The position numbers were made by a program, and so were the translations under genes. Under the pieces are notes generated by a model. That model searched no databases. It was not told the origin of the DNA and saw nothing but the letters and a program-made list of their open reading frames with translations. A DNA stretch of 64,000 nucleotides, taken from positions 124,001-188,000 of the forward strand of contig CAVSJA010000003.1 of the NCBI GenBank assembly GCA_963728145.1. Reading direction: 5' to 3'. This stretch comes from CAVSJA01 sp963728145. Lineage in GTDB: Bacteria; Bacteroidota; Bacteroidia; Chitinophagales; Chitinophagaceae. Below, one piece after another: positions 1 to 6,805 of the stretch (position 1 is the first letter of the stretch; every line of letters starts with the position of its first letter).

Positions 1-63
1 GCCCGCGACGTTCTTATTAAGACTGAGATGGATCTTGATCAGCACATTTCGGGTATGGGGTGA
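1..63 (+). CDS. ftsK: DNA translocase FtsK, C-terminal end (partial)
   Basis: Only the last 20 codons are in the window, ending at TGA 61-63. The visible tail contains ARDVLI, which matches the end of the FtsK gamma (winged-helix) domain, where KAR-x-VL is common. FtsK is the septal DNA pump that acts with XerC/D at dif. The neighbour lolA supports the call, because ftsK-lolA is a frequent gene order in Bacteroidota. The stop codon is the first triplet of the tandem repeat that follows. With so few residues the assignment rests on this short motif and on context. Confidence 0.6.
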   Translation, partial: ARDVLIKTEMDLDQHISGMG

Positions 64-239
64 TTGGATTGATAAGGTTGACAGGGTTGACAAGGTTGAC
101 AAGGTTGACAAGGTTGACAAGGTTAACAAGGTTAACAAGGTTAACAAGGCCCACTACTAGCCTTATCAACTTTATCAACTTTATCAACTCTATCAACTCT
201 ATCAACCCTGTCAACCTTGTCAACCCTGTCAACCCTCTC
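61..239. repeat. Word-repeat hairpin, GGTTGACAA family
   Basis: The left arm (about 63-150) is a tandem run of a 9-bp word, GGTTGACAA/GGTTAACAA. A 12-base linker follows, and the right arm (about 163-236) is the reverse complement in variants (TTGTCAACC, TTTATCAAC). The arms can pair imperfectly into a long stem. The array starts in the ftsK stop codon and ends about 150 bases before lolA. There is no T-tract, so a classical terminator is not evident. Confidence 0.9.
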
Positions 240-358
240 CTCCAGGTGGCATGATAATTTAACTACTGCATTTACTGAAAGTTAGACTATTGTTAATCTC
301 CCTACCCCCGATAAACCCAGGGACCTTAATTAGGGTCTATCTTCTAGTTGTAATCCAA

Positions 359-366
359 TATATTTG
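359..366 (+). promoter_or_regulatory. Possible -7 element of lolA promoter
   Basis: TATATTTG matches the Bacteroidota -7 consensus TAnnTTTG and lies 25 bases before the lolA start. No well-spaced TTG -33 element is seen, so the call is weak. Confidence 0.35.
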
Positions 367-391
367 CGCTGACTTCGTTAAACCGACCGGC

Positions 392-1054
392 ATGAAGAAA
401 TTATCCCTTTTTATAGTAGCATTAACTTTATTTATTACTGGATTTAGTCAGAATAACAGTATTGGTACGAATGATCCTCAGGCGAAGAAGTTACTCGATG
501 CGGTAAGTAACAAATTCAAAACGTATAAATCTGTTCAGGCGAATTTTACTCTCACGGTTGAAGACAACAAAGGCAAGGTTCAGGGCACCAAGAAAGGTAC
601 TGTTTATATGAAGGGTTCCAAGTATCGTGTTGCGATTACGGGGCAGGAAATTTTCAGCGATGGAAAAAATATCTGGACCTACGATAAATCATCTAATGAA
701 GTGACAATTACTGAGCTGGATGAATCAGCAAGCGCAATTACTCCGCAAAAGCTCTTCACTAATTTTTATGAAAAGGATTTTCTTTCAAAATTCAATGGAG
801 AAAAGAAAGAAGCTGGGAAATTGCTTCAGGAAATTGAAATGACTCCCACAGATAAGAGTAAGAATTTCCACAAAGTTTATATTCTCATAGATAAGAAAAC
901 ACAAACAATCTATAGCACCAGGGTGTTGGAAAAAGCAGGGAATAAATATTCCTATACCGTGAATTCCATGAAGACCAGCACTGCTATAAACGACGCAACC
1001 TTTGTATTCGACAAGAAAAAATATCCCGGTGTAGAAGAAGTCGACTTAAGGTAA
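392..1054 (+). CDS. lolA: Outer membrane lipoprotein carrier protein LolA
   Basis: A 220-residue periplasmic chaperone that ferries lipoproteins from the inner to the outer membrane. The ATG at 392 was chosen because it is directly followed by a signal peptide (MKKLSLFIVALTLFITGFSQ); an in-frame upstream extension has no signal sequence and runs into the promoter region. The mature part has the LolA fold pattern: an N-terminal helix (DAVSNKFKTYKSVQANFTLTV), then paired beta strands with KGTVYMKGSKYRV, DGKNIWTYD and the late FDKKKYPGVEEVDLR end that is typical of Bacteroidota LolA-like proteins. Its place after ftsK fits the usual gene order. Bacteroidota lack a clear LolB, so the acceptor is not known from sequence. 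Confidence 0.85.
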   Translation: MKKLSLFIVALTLFITGFSQNNSIGTNDPQAKKLLDAVSNKFKTYKSVQANFTLTVEDNKGKVQGTKKGTVYMKGSKYRVAITGQEIFSDGKNIWTYDKSSNEVTITELDESASAITPQKLFTNFYEKDFLSKFNGEKKEAGKLLQEIEMTPTDKSKNFHKVYILIDKKTQTIYSTRVLEKAGNKYSYTVNSMKTSTAINDATFVFDKKKYPGVEEVDLR

Positions 1055-1059
1055 TTTTC

Positions 1060-1128
1060 CATTTTCTATTTGCTATTTCTATTGCCCATTGCCTATTGCC
1101 CATTCACCATCGCCTATTGCTCATTTCC
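1060..1128. repeat. CTATTGCC word repeat between convergent lolA and ubiX
   Basis: A run of degenerate units of the form CTATTGCC/CATTGCC fills the gap between two convergent genes. It covers the last codons and the stop (TAG, complement at 1114-1116) of ubiX. Only one orientation of the word is seen here, so no large hairpin is predicted. Confidence 0.7.
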
Positions 1129-1677
1129 CCAGCGAAACGTCTTTATATCAAGGCCAGCAAGATCGATCACACGATCTACAACTGTTTCCGCAAGTTCCTC
1201 AATTGTTTTGGGCCGGCTGTAAAAAGAAGGCGTTGCCGGACAAATGATTCCACCAGCAAGCGTAACCGTTTCCATGTTTCGGATATGGATTAAATTATAT
1301 GGGGTATCCCGAATTACGCAAATCAATTTTCTTCTCTCTTTTAATACAACATCGGCTGCGCGAGTGATAAGATCATTTGAAATACCGCTTGCGATTCTTC
1401 CAAGAGTTCCCATCGAGCAGGGAGCAATGATCATGCAATTGAATTGTCCTGAACCAGAAGCAAAGGGGGCAGAGAAATCCTGGGTGGAGTAAATGGTAAG
1501 TCCGCTGCTGTTGAATTCTTCGTTTCCCAATTCGGTCTTCCATACGGTTTTCGCATTTTCGGTCATCACAATGGCGAGTTCCTGCCATTGGTTCCTGAGC
1601 TTCAGAAGCTTACTGATCAATTGCCTGGCATAAATGGATCCGCTGGCCCCAGTGATGGCCAACACAATTTTATGCAT
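1114..1677 (-). CDS. ubiX: Flavin prenyltransferase UbiX
   Basis: A 187-residue enzyme that joins dimethylallyl phosphate to FMN, giving the prenylated flavin used by UbiD-type decarboxylases. The start at 1677 is the Met that opens MHKIVLAITGASGSIYARQL, the canonical N-terminal nucleotide-binding loop; a longer in-frame start adds 14 unrelated residues. Further family signatures are the PCSMGTLGRIASGISNDLITRAADVVLKERR segment and the late ICPATPSFYSRPKTIEEL region. Length is normal for the family. It is divergent from the thioredoxin-like gene, with about 36 bases between starts. No ubiD is in the window. Confidence 0.92.
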   Translation of the reverse strand: MHKIVLAITGASGSIYARQLISKLLKLRNQWQELAIVMTENAKTVWKTELGNEEFNSSGLTIYSTQDFSAPFASGSGQFNCMIIAPCSMGTLGRIASGISNDLITRAADVVLKERRKLICVIRDTPYNLIHIRNMETVTLAGGIICPATPSFYSRPKTIEELAETVVDRVIDLAGLDIKTFRWGNEQ

Positions 1678-1713
1678 GGTATTTGAGTTATTTTGTGGAG
1701 AAAAATCAAATGT

Positions 1714-2245
1714 ATGCAAATGCTTAAACTTCTGGTTTTGTTCGGATCAGTGGTCTTCTTTTTTTCGGCAGGAAAGCCAACGGCAACCGCGGAGAAAACC
1801 AAATGGATGACACTGAAAGAAGCGTCGGACAGCCTGAAGAAGCAGAAAAGACCTGTATTGATCGATCTGTATACCGATTGGTGCGGTTGGTGTAAGGTGA
1901 TGGACAAAAAGACCTACGCGAATAGGTAACGTCAGCAAATACCTGAAGGAAAAGTTTTATGCAGTGAAGATTGATGCGGAATCCAGGCAAGCAATTGAAT
2001 GGAATGGAAAATCATTTCCCTATAATCAGCAGTATCGCACAAACGAATTTGCACTCTATCTAACAAATGGACAACTATCTTATCCTACAACAGTAATACT
2101 TCCTGCTGATGGAAGCGCACCGCAGGCAATTCCCGGCTATCTCGAACCGAAAGACTTTGAAATGGTAGTTAAATATTTTGGCGAAGGCCATTTCGGTAAA
2201 ACTCCTTTTGAAGAATATCAAAAGAACTTCAAAACAAGTTGGTAA
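1714..2245 (+). pseudogene. Thioredoxin-fold secreted protein, frameshifted
   Basis: Two reading frames join into one thioredoxin-like protein of about 176 residues. The first (start ATG 1714 or 1720) has a signal peptide (MLKLLVLFGSVVFFFSAG) and the CxxC site YTDWCGWCKVMDKKTY, then meets TAA at 1927-1929. The +1 frame continues the fold at once from 1928 (NVSKYLKEKFYAVKIDAE), with the cis-Pro region SYPTTVILPADG and the end GYLEPKDFEMVVKYF, to the stop at 2245. One extra base near 1927 explains the break. It could be a sequencing or assembly error, a recent inactivation, or less likely a +1 programmed frameshift at AGG-TAA-C. The intact protein would be a periplasmic thiol:disulfide protein, related to those annotated as thioredoxin family/DUF255-like. 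Confidence 0.8.
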
Positions 2246-2471
2246 TTGAGCGATAAGAATTGGAAGATTTAGCGAATATTTTATAATTGTTTGCAGGAGA
2301 TTTTCCCTCATGAAAATCTAGTCTTGGCCAATCGGACTAATTAGTAATTCCTCTAATAGCTTTACGCAAACGATTGCACGGCTGTAGTATTACCTCTACA
2401 ACACTTATATACTCGTTGATTTCCGTCAATTTTAACCTCAAAAAGTTAAAAAATCGTGCACAAAACAACTA

Positions 2472-2499
2472 TTGTTACAACTCCAACATCTTATATTTG
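2472..2499 (+). promoter_or_regulatory. Orphan promoter TTG-N17-TATATTTG
   Basis: TTG (2472-2474) and TATATTTG (2492-2499) fit the Bacteroidota -33/-7 pattern with a 17-base spacer, slightly short. No coding region starts downstream on this strand. The next signal is the terminator at 2548-2576. An inverted repeat TTTTAAC/GTTAAAA lies just upstream, around 2433-2454. Confidence 0.4.
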
Positions 2500-2505
2500 A
2501 ATTTT

Positions 2506-2576
2506 CATAGGATAAGGTTTAATGGTTAATGGTATTTGATTAGTGCAGCCTCCCCCTCCGGGAGGCTCTTTTTTTT
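2506..2576 (+). ncRNA. Candidate small RNA between orphan promoter and terminator
   Basis: A transcript of about 70 nt would run from the orphan TATATTTG promoter to a strong intrinsic terminator, in a region with no convincing ORF (the one ATG opens only five codons). This is inference from two signals. The terminator could instead belong to the upstream thioredoxin-like transcript. Confidence 0.3.
2548..2576 (+). terminator. Intrinsic terminator
   Basis: GCCTCCC (2548-2554), a 5-base loop, GGGAGGC (2560-2566), then TC and a run of eight T. This is the cleanest forward-strand terminator in the window. Confidence 0.85.
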
Positions 2577-2596
2577 AACAATACCTTAATGATGGG

Positions 2597-2727
2597 AAAG
2601 AGGCAAGAGGCAATGGGCAATGGGCAATGGGCAATAGACAATATGCAATGATAAACGCGCAATTGACTATTACATGACATTTTGAGGCCATTTTGCCAAT
2701 TGCCTATTGCTTATTGTCTATTATTTA
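2597..2727. repeat. Word-repeat hairpin, GGCAATGG/CCTATTGCC family
   Basis: The left arm (2601-2650) repeats GGCAATGG-like units; the right arm (2696-2727) carries the complementary ATTGCC words and runs into the stop codon of the reverse-strand gene ending at 2721. The remaining gap 2246-2470 before it holds no ORF or RNA that I recognise. Confidence 0.75.
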
Positions 2728-3176
2728 TAGGTTCGGTTAGTTACTACCGTTAGTTTCATCAGGTCAATTCGTTCGGGTGGAATCCGAACTGTGGAATCCG
2801 AATAGGCTTCAGATTCTTTCAGGCGGAATTTGAAAGTATTCCTGTTCTTTCTTCTATTATATACCCAACTCACCTCACTGAAACTTTGTTGGTAGATGCC
2901 CAGGCAGAATACATCGATATAATATTTACCGCGAGGAATTTTATCCAGTACAATCACGTTATCTTTTGGCTGATAGACTTTTTTGATCATTCCGGCCCCG
3001 GAAAGATCCCAGCGATCGAGAATTACATACACAGAATCGAGAGGAAGATTTTTGTTGATGTTATTGTTGAAGCGTAGAGTTACCCTAACACTATCAGTGC
3101 CAATTTTCCTTTGGGCCAATGCTTCCGAATAGCCCAATAGGAGCAACACAAGAATCAGGGTACAGCAGGGTTTCAT
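2721..3176 (-). CDS. Small secreted protein of unknown function
   Basis: A 151-residue protein that I do not recognise. The start at 3176 is the Met before a clear signal peptide (MKPCCTLILVLLLLGYSEALAQ); an upstream in-frame start would bury it. The mature part looks like a single beta-sandwich: TDSVRVTLRFNNNIN, DSVYVILDRWDLSG and IPRGKYYIDVFCLG resemble the strand pattern of prealbumin-like or carboxypeptidase-regulatory folds, but no motif is diagnostic. It is likely exported to the periplasm or surface. It sits alone between a convergent hairpin repeat and a terminator, so it is probably monocistronic. Confidence 0.7.
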   Translation of the reverse strand: MKPCCTLILVLLLLGYSEALAQRKIGTDSVRVTLRFNNNINKNLPLDSVYVILDRWDLSGAGMIKKVYQPKDNVIVLDKIPRGKYYIDVFCLGIYQQSFSEVSWVYNRRKNRNTFKFRLKESEAYSDSTVRIPPERIDLMKLTVVTNRTYK

Positions 3177-3310
3177 AAATAGGGTTTCAGGGTCGTAAAA
3201 CTCCCATGTCAAAGCCTGGGACAAGCTTCAATTCTTCATAGGGCTGACATTTTGTTAATTAGATAACGTATAAGGGTTATGGTTTAATATGTTCCTAACT
3301 ATATACGCTT

Positions 3311-3341
3311 AAAAAAGCCCCGGGGTTTGCGGCCGGGGCTT
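3311..3341 (-). terminator. Intrinsic terminator for the alpha-oxoamine synthase gene
   Basis: On the reverse strand AAGCCCCGG, a 9-base loop and CCGGGGCTT form a 9-bp stem followed by six T (A run 3311-3316 on the forward strand). It lies 44 bases after the stop of the gene ending at 3385. Confidence 0.85.
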
Positions 3342-3384
3342 GAAAATCATCAAAATATAAGTTATGGGGCCAAAATATAAGCCA

Positions 3385-4641
3385 TTAGGCCTCAGCCATA
3401 TCGGGAATTGCCTCTACTTTATAAGATCCTTCGTCGAGCTTTTTCTTCGTTTCGTCGAAAGCCCTCAATGTCAGGTTAATGTCTTCTTCCGTGTGTTCAG
3501 CCGTTGGGATGAGGCGGTAAATGATATGACCTTTAGGTATCACCGGGTAAACCACGATCGAGCAGAAGATATTGTAGTTTTCCCTTAGGTCCGTAACCAT
3601 TGCGGTAGCTTCTTCCAGGCCACCCTTCATGTAAACCGGGGTTACACAGGAATCCGTTTTCCCAATATCAAAGCCCCTTTTTTTCAGACCTTCTTTGAGC
3701 ATCCTCACATTCCTCCAGAGTTTCTCTCTCAATTCTGGGCGGGTCCTCAGTAATTCCAGGCGTTTCAGGTTGCCGATTACTAATGGCATTGGAAGACTCT
3801 TTGCATAAATCTGCGAACGGATATTATAGCGAATGAAATCGATGATCTTTTTATCTCCTGCCAAAAATGCTCCAATCGAAGCCATGGATTTTGCAAAGGT
3901 GGAGAAGTAAAGATCGATCTCGTTTTGAACGCCCTGCTCTTCACCTGCACCGGCACCTGTTTTTCCCAGTGTTCCAAATCCATGCGCATCATCAACAAGC
4001 AAGCGGAATTGATATTTATCCTTCAGTGCGGTTATTTCCTTCAATTTACCCTGATCACCTGCCATTCCGAAAACTCCCTCGGTAATAAGAAGTATTCCGC
4101 CTGTTTTTTGTTTTTCAATTAATGCTGCTGCACGCTGCAATTGCTTTTCACAATCGTCCATATCATTATGCTTGTAAACATAACGGTGCCCGGCATGCAA
4201 ACGCAAACCATCGATAATGCAGGCATGACTCTCTGCATCATAAACAACAATATCATGTCTTCCCAATAGAACGTCAATGATACTCGACATTCCCTGGTAT
4301 CCATAATTGAGCAGGATGGAATCTTCTTTTTGAACAAACTCAGCAAGCTGTTCTTCCAGGAGTTCATGGGCGTTGCTGTTTCCGCTCATCATTCTTGCTC
4401 CCATTGGTGTAGCCAAACCAAATTGCGCAGCAGCTTCAGCATCTGCTTTTCTTACTTCCGGATGATTGGCAAGCCCTAAATAATTGTTGAGGCTCCAAAC
4501 GATTTTTTCCGTGCCACGAAATATCATCCTCGAGCCAATTTCTCCTTCGAGTTTAGGAAAAGCAAAATATCCATGAATTCTATCCCTATGCTGTCCGATA
4601 GGGCCGTAATTTTTGAGCAATCTTTCAAAAATATCTGCCAT
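3385..4641 (-). CDS. Alpha-oxoamine synthase family enzyme (serine palmitoyltransferase / cysteate acyltransferase-like)
   Basis: A 418-residue PLP enzyme of the family that condenses an amino acid with acyl-CoA and releases CO2. Visible sites: NNYLGLANHP at about 52, ESHA with the PLP-stacking His 139, TEGVFGMAGD at about 188, VDDAHG with Asp 217 and His 220, and the Schiff-base Lys 251 in STFAKSMASIG. The C-terminal YPVIPKGHIIYRLIPTAEHT segment is also family-typical. Bacteroidota use such enzymes to start sphingolipids (from serine) or sulfonolipids (from cysteate), so those are the best functional guesses; KBL (glycine) or BioF (alanine) activity is less likely because tdh and bio genes are absent. 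It has its own promoter (4695-4725) and terminator (3311-3341), so it is monocistronic. Confidence 0.85.
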   Translation of the reverse strand: MADIFERLLKNYGPIGQHRDRIHGYFAFPKLEGEIGSRMIFRGTEKIVWSLNNYLGLANHPEVRKADAEAAAQFGLATPMGARMMSGNSNAHELLEEQLAEFVQKEDSILLNYGYQGMSSIIDVLLGRHDIVVYDAESHACIIDGLRLHAGHRYVYKHNDMDDCEKQLQRAAALIEKQKTGGILLITEGVFGMAGDQGKLKEITALKDKYQFRLLVDDAHGFGTLGKTGAGAGEEQGVQNEIDLYFSTFAKSMASIGAFLAGDKKIIDFIRYNIRSQIYAKSLPMPLVIGNLKRLELLRTRPELREKLWRNVRMLKEGLKKRGFDIGKTDSCVTPVYMKGGLEEATAMVTDLRENYNIFCSIVVYPVIPKGHIIYRLIPTAEHTEEDINLTLRAFDETKKKLDEGSYKVEAIPDMAEA

Positions 4642-4694
4642 AAAGATTTGGTTTTTAAGCCTTTTCGTAGTTTTTCGTTGAGAATGGGTAGCGC

Positions 4695-4725
4695 CAAAGA
4701 TAGCCTATTTGCCCTTTCAGGCCAA
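4695..4725 (-). promoter_or_regulatory. Bacteroidota-type promoter, TTG-N20-TATCTTTG
   Basis: On the reverse strand TTG (4725-4723) and TATCTTTG (4702-4695) are separated by 20 bases. The start codon at 4641 lies about 50 bases downstream. Both boxes and the spacing fit the primary sigma factor consensus. Confidence 0.6.
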
Positions 4726-4756
4726 GCGTTTGATGGGATGTGCTAAGGTTGTGAAC

Positions 4757-4922
4757 TGTTTGGGGTTTGGCGTTTCGCGTTTGGAGTTTGGGGTTTGGCG
4801 TTTGGCGTTTCTTAGATCGCATGAGTCCTTTTATTCTGACAACGCTGAACTATTTGGGGAACATACTGCGAAGAAACGCCAAACCCCAAACCCCAAACCC
4901 CAAACTCCAAACGCGAAACGCC
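4757..4922. repeat. Word-repeat hairpin, GTTTGGGGTTTGGC family
   Basis: The left arm (4757-4813) repeats GTTTGG/GTTTGGC units and the right arm (4871-4922) the complements (CCAAAC, GCCAAAC), with a 57-base unique loop. An 18-base block (GTTTGGGGTTTGGCGTTT, at about 4787) is matched perfectly by its complement at about 4873. The element lies in a divergent intergenic region, just ahead of the phosphatase gene. Confidence 0.85.
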
Positions 4923-4950
4923 CATATCTTTGAGCAAATTCAAAAAGTTC

Positions 4951-6579
4951 ATGAAGAAACAACTGATCGTATTTAGTTTTTTATGTTTTTCTTTTTTCGG
5001 TTATACACAAACGCAAGGTTCTAATAGTCTACCTCGCCCTAAGCTTGTTGTTGGATTGATGATCGATCAAATGAGATGGGATTATTTGTATAGATACTAT
5101 GATCGATATTCTGCAAATGGATTTAAAAGAATACTGAGGGAAGGATTCAGTTGTGAGAATACATTTATTCCTTATGCGCAAACAGTAACGGCATGTGGCC
5201 ATACTTGTGTATATACAGGTTCAGTTCCTGCAATTCATGGAATAATGGGAAATGAATGGTATGATAAAAAATTAGGAAGAATGGTTTACTGCACGGATGA
5301 TGATTCAGTAAGAACAATTGGCGGCGATCCAAGAGCAGAAGCAATGTCTCCGAAAAATCTCTGGACAACTACCATCTGTGATGAATTGAGGCTGGCCACA
5401 AATTTCCAATCTAAAGTTCTTGGAATAGCAATAAAGGATCGGGGAGGCATATTGCCTGCGGGACATTCTGCCAATGCGGCTTATTGGTATGATGGAGTTT
5501 CGGGCAACTGGGTAACCAGTACATACTACATGCAACAATTACCAACCTGGGTAAACAATTTTAATAGCAAAAAATATGTAGACAGTTTTTATTCGAAAAA
5601 CTGGAATACGCTTTATCCTATCAGCACTTATAAACAAAGTGATCAGGATAGTAGAGATTATGAAGGAAAATTCTTCCATGAAACTGCCCCTGTATTTCCG
5701 CATGAACTTAGATCCAGGATGGGCAAAGATTATGGCTTGATTCGCGCTACTCCCTATGGAAATACATTTACATTGGATTTTACAAGAGCTGCACTAAGAT
5801 CAGAATCTTTAGGAAAAGATGCAATTACAGACTTTCTTGCAGTCAGTCTTTCTTCACCCGATTATATCGGGCATCAGTTTGGTCCTAATTCCATTGAAGT
5901 GGAAGACAATTACCTGAGGTTGGATAAAGATATCGCGGATTTCCTGACCTTTCTTGACAGGGAAGTTGGTAAAGGGCAGTATTTATTTTTTCTCACGGCC
6001 GATCATGCAGTAGCACATAATCCGTATTTTCTTGCATCCAACAAGATCCCGGCAAAAACATTGGTCTCAACAACTTTGGAACTTTCAAGGAAAGTGGAAG
6101 AAAGGTTCAAGGTCAAACAAGTGATTAAAGCTTCAGCAAATTATCATCTCTACCTTAACGATTCATCTATTAATGCGACTGGAGCAAACAAATCAGAGAT
6201 AAAAAAATTCATGATCGATTCGATTAATGCGATGCCTGACATTTTGCTTGCATTTGATACAGAAAAAATCAGTGAAGTGAATCTTCCTTCGGATGTGAGG
6301 GAAATGTTTTTGAATGGGTTCAATAAAAAACTGGGTGGCGATATAGTAGTTGTACTGAAGCCAGGATTGTTCCATGGTGGAAGAACCGGAACGACTCATG
6401 GTAGCTGGAATCCTTACGATTCGCATATCCCTCTGCTTTGGATGGGTTGGGGAATCAAACCAGGAAAGCTTAACCGGGAGGTCTACATGACCGATATCAC
6501 TCCAACGATTGCCGCGTTGTTACGAATTCAGATGCCAAATGGATCTATCGGAAAAGTCATTCCGGAAGTAATGAAATGA
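4951..6579 (+). CDS. pafA: PafA-type alkaline phosphatase
   Basis: A 542-residue secreted phosphomonoesterase that frees phosphate from organic phosphates. The ATG at 4951 precedes the signal peptide (MKKQLIVFSFLCFSFFGYTQ); an in-frame TTG at 4930 overlaps a possible TAnnTTTG box and is less likely. All active-site blocks of PafA are visible: Asp 39 in MIDQMRWDYL, the catalytic Thr 80 in QTVTACGH, the KDRGGILPAGH block with the Lys-x-Arg pair, SPDYIGHQFGP with zinc-binding Asp and His, TADHA, and HGGRTGTTHG with the last His. Length is normal for the family. PafA is calcium-independent and not repressed by phosphate in other Bacteroidota; nothing here shows its control. Confidence 0.93.
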   Translation: MKKQLIVFSFLCFSFFGYTQTQGSNSLPRPKLVVGLMIDQMRWDYLYRYYDRYSANGFKRILREGFSCENTFIPYAQTVTACGHTCVYTGSVPAIHGIMGNEWYDKKLGRMVYCTDDDSVRTIGGDPRAEAMSPKNLWTTTICDELRLATNFQSKVLGIAIKDRGGILPAGHSANAAYWYDGVSGNWVTSTYYMQQLPTWVNNFNSKKYVDSFYSKNWNTLYPISTYKQSDQDSRDYEGKFFHETAPVFPHELRSRMGKDYGLIRATPYGNTFTLDFTRAALRSESLGKDAITDFLAVSLSSPDYIGHQFGPNSIEVEDNYLRLDKDIADFLTFLDREVGKGQYLFFLTADHAVAHNPYFLASNKIPAKTLVSTTLELSRKVEERFKVKQVIKASANYHLYLNDSSINATGANKSEIKKFMIDSINAMPDILLAFDTEKISEVNLPSDVREMFLNGFNKKLGGDIVVVLKPGLFHGGRTGTTHGSWNPYDSHIPLLWMGWGIKPGKLNREVYMTDITPTIAALLRIQMPNGSIGKVIPEVMK

Positions 6580-6618
6580 TATATAGTTAACTAATTCCCC
6601 AAAAATTCCTCCGAACCT

Positions 6619-6720
6619 TTCTTTTCCGTGTCTTCCGTGGCCTAATCTGGCGCAAAGCGCCAGCTATCTGCCACGGAGGACAGGTTCCCACTTTCGTGGG
6701 AATGACGACACGGAAAAGAA
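6619..6720. repeat. Nested palindromic element with cloverleaf-like fold
   Basis: Outer arms TTCTTTTCCGTGTC (6619-6632) and its exact complement (6707-6720) enclose a second stem TCCGTGGC/GCCACGGA (6634-6641/6670-6677), which holds the hairpin CTGGCGC-AAA-GCGCCAG (6647-6663). A separate hairpin TTCCCAC-TTTC-GTGGGAA (6685-6702) sits beside it. The CCCAC..GTGGGAATGACG piece resembles widespread REP-like sequences. No coding content. It fills the gap between pafA and the M16 gene. Confidence 0.8.
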
Positions 6721-6805
6721 TAAAATCATAAAACTGCGGGGGATTTATATAAGAGGCACGTAAAAGCATATTCATTCCAATAATTTTGCATTTAAATCAT
6801 AGATT

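Noticed and set aside
17..254. Open frames on both strands over the first repeat (LVNLVNLVN and LTRLTRLTR type peptides)
   Set aside because: They are translations of the 9-bp word array; a period of 9 keeps a frame open by itself. No start signal or non-repetitive part supports coding.
1924..1930. Programmed +1 frameshift like that of release factor 2
   Set aside because: No CTT-TGA-C slip site or upstream Shine-Dalgarno-like stimulator; an indel is the simpler reading, though not excluded.
6193..6426. Short reverse frames inside pafA and other large genes
   Set aside because: All overlap strongly supported genes and lack start signals, signal peptides or family motifs.
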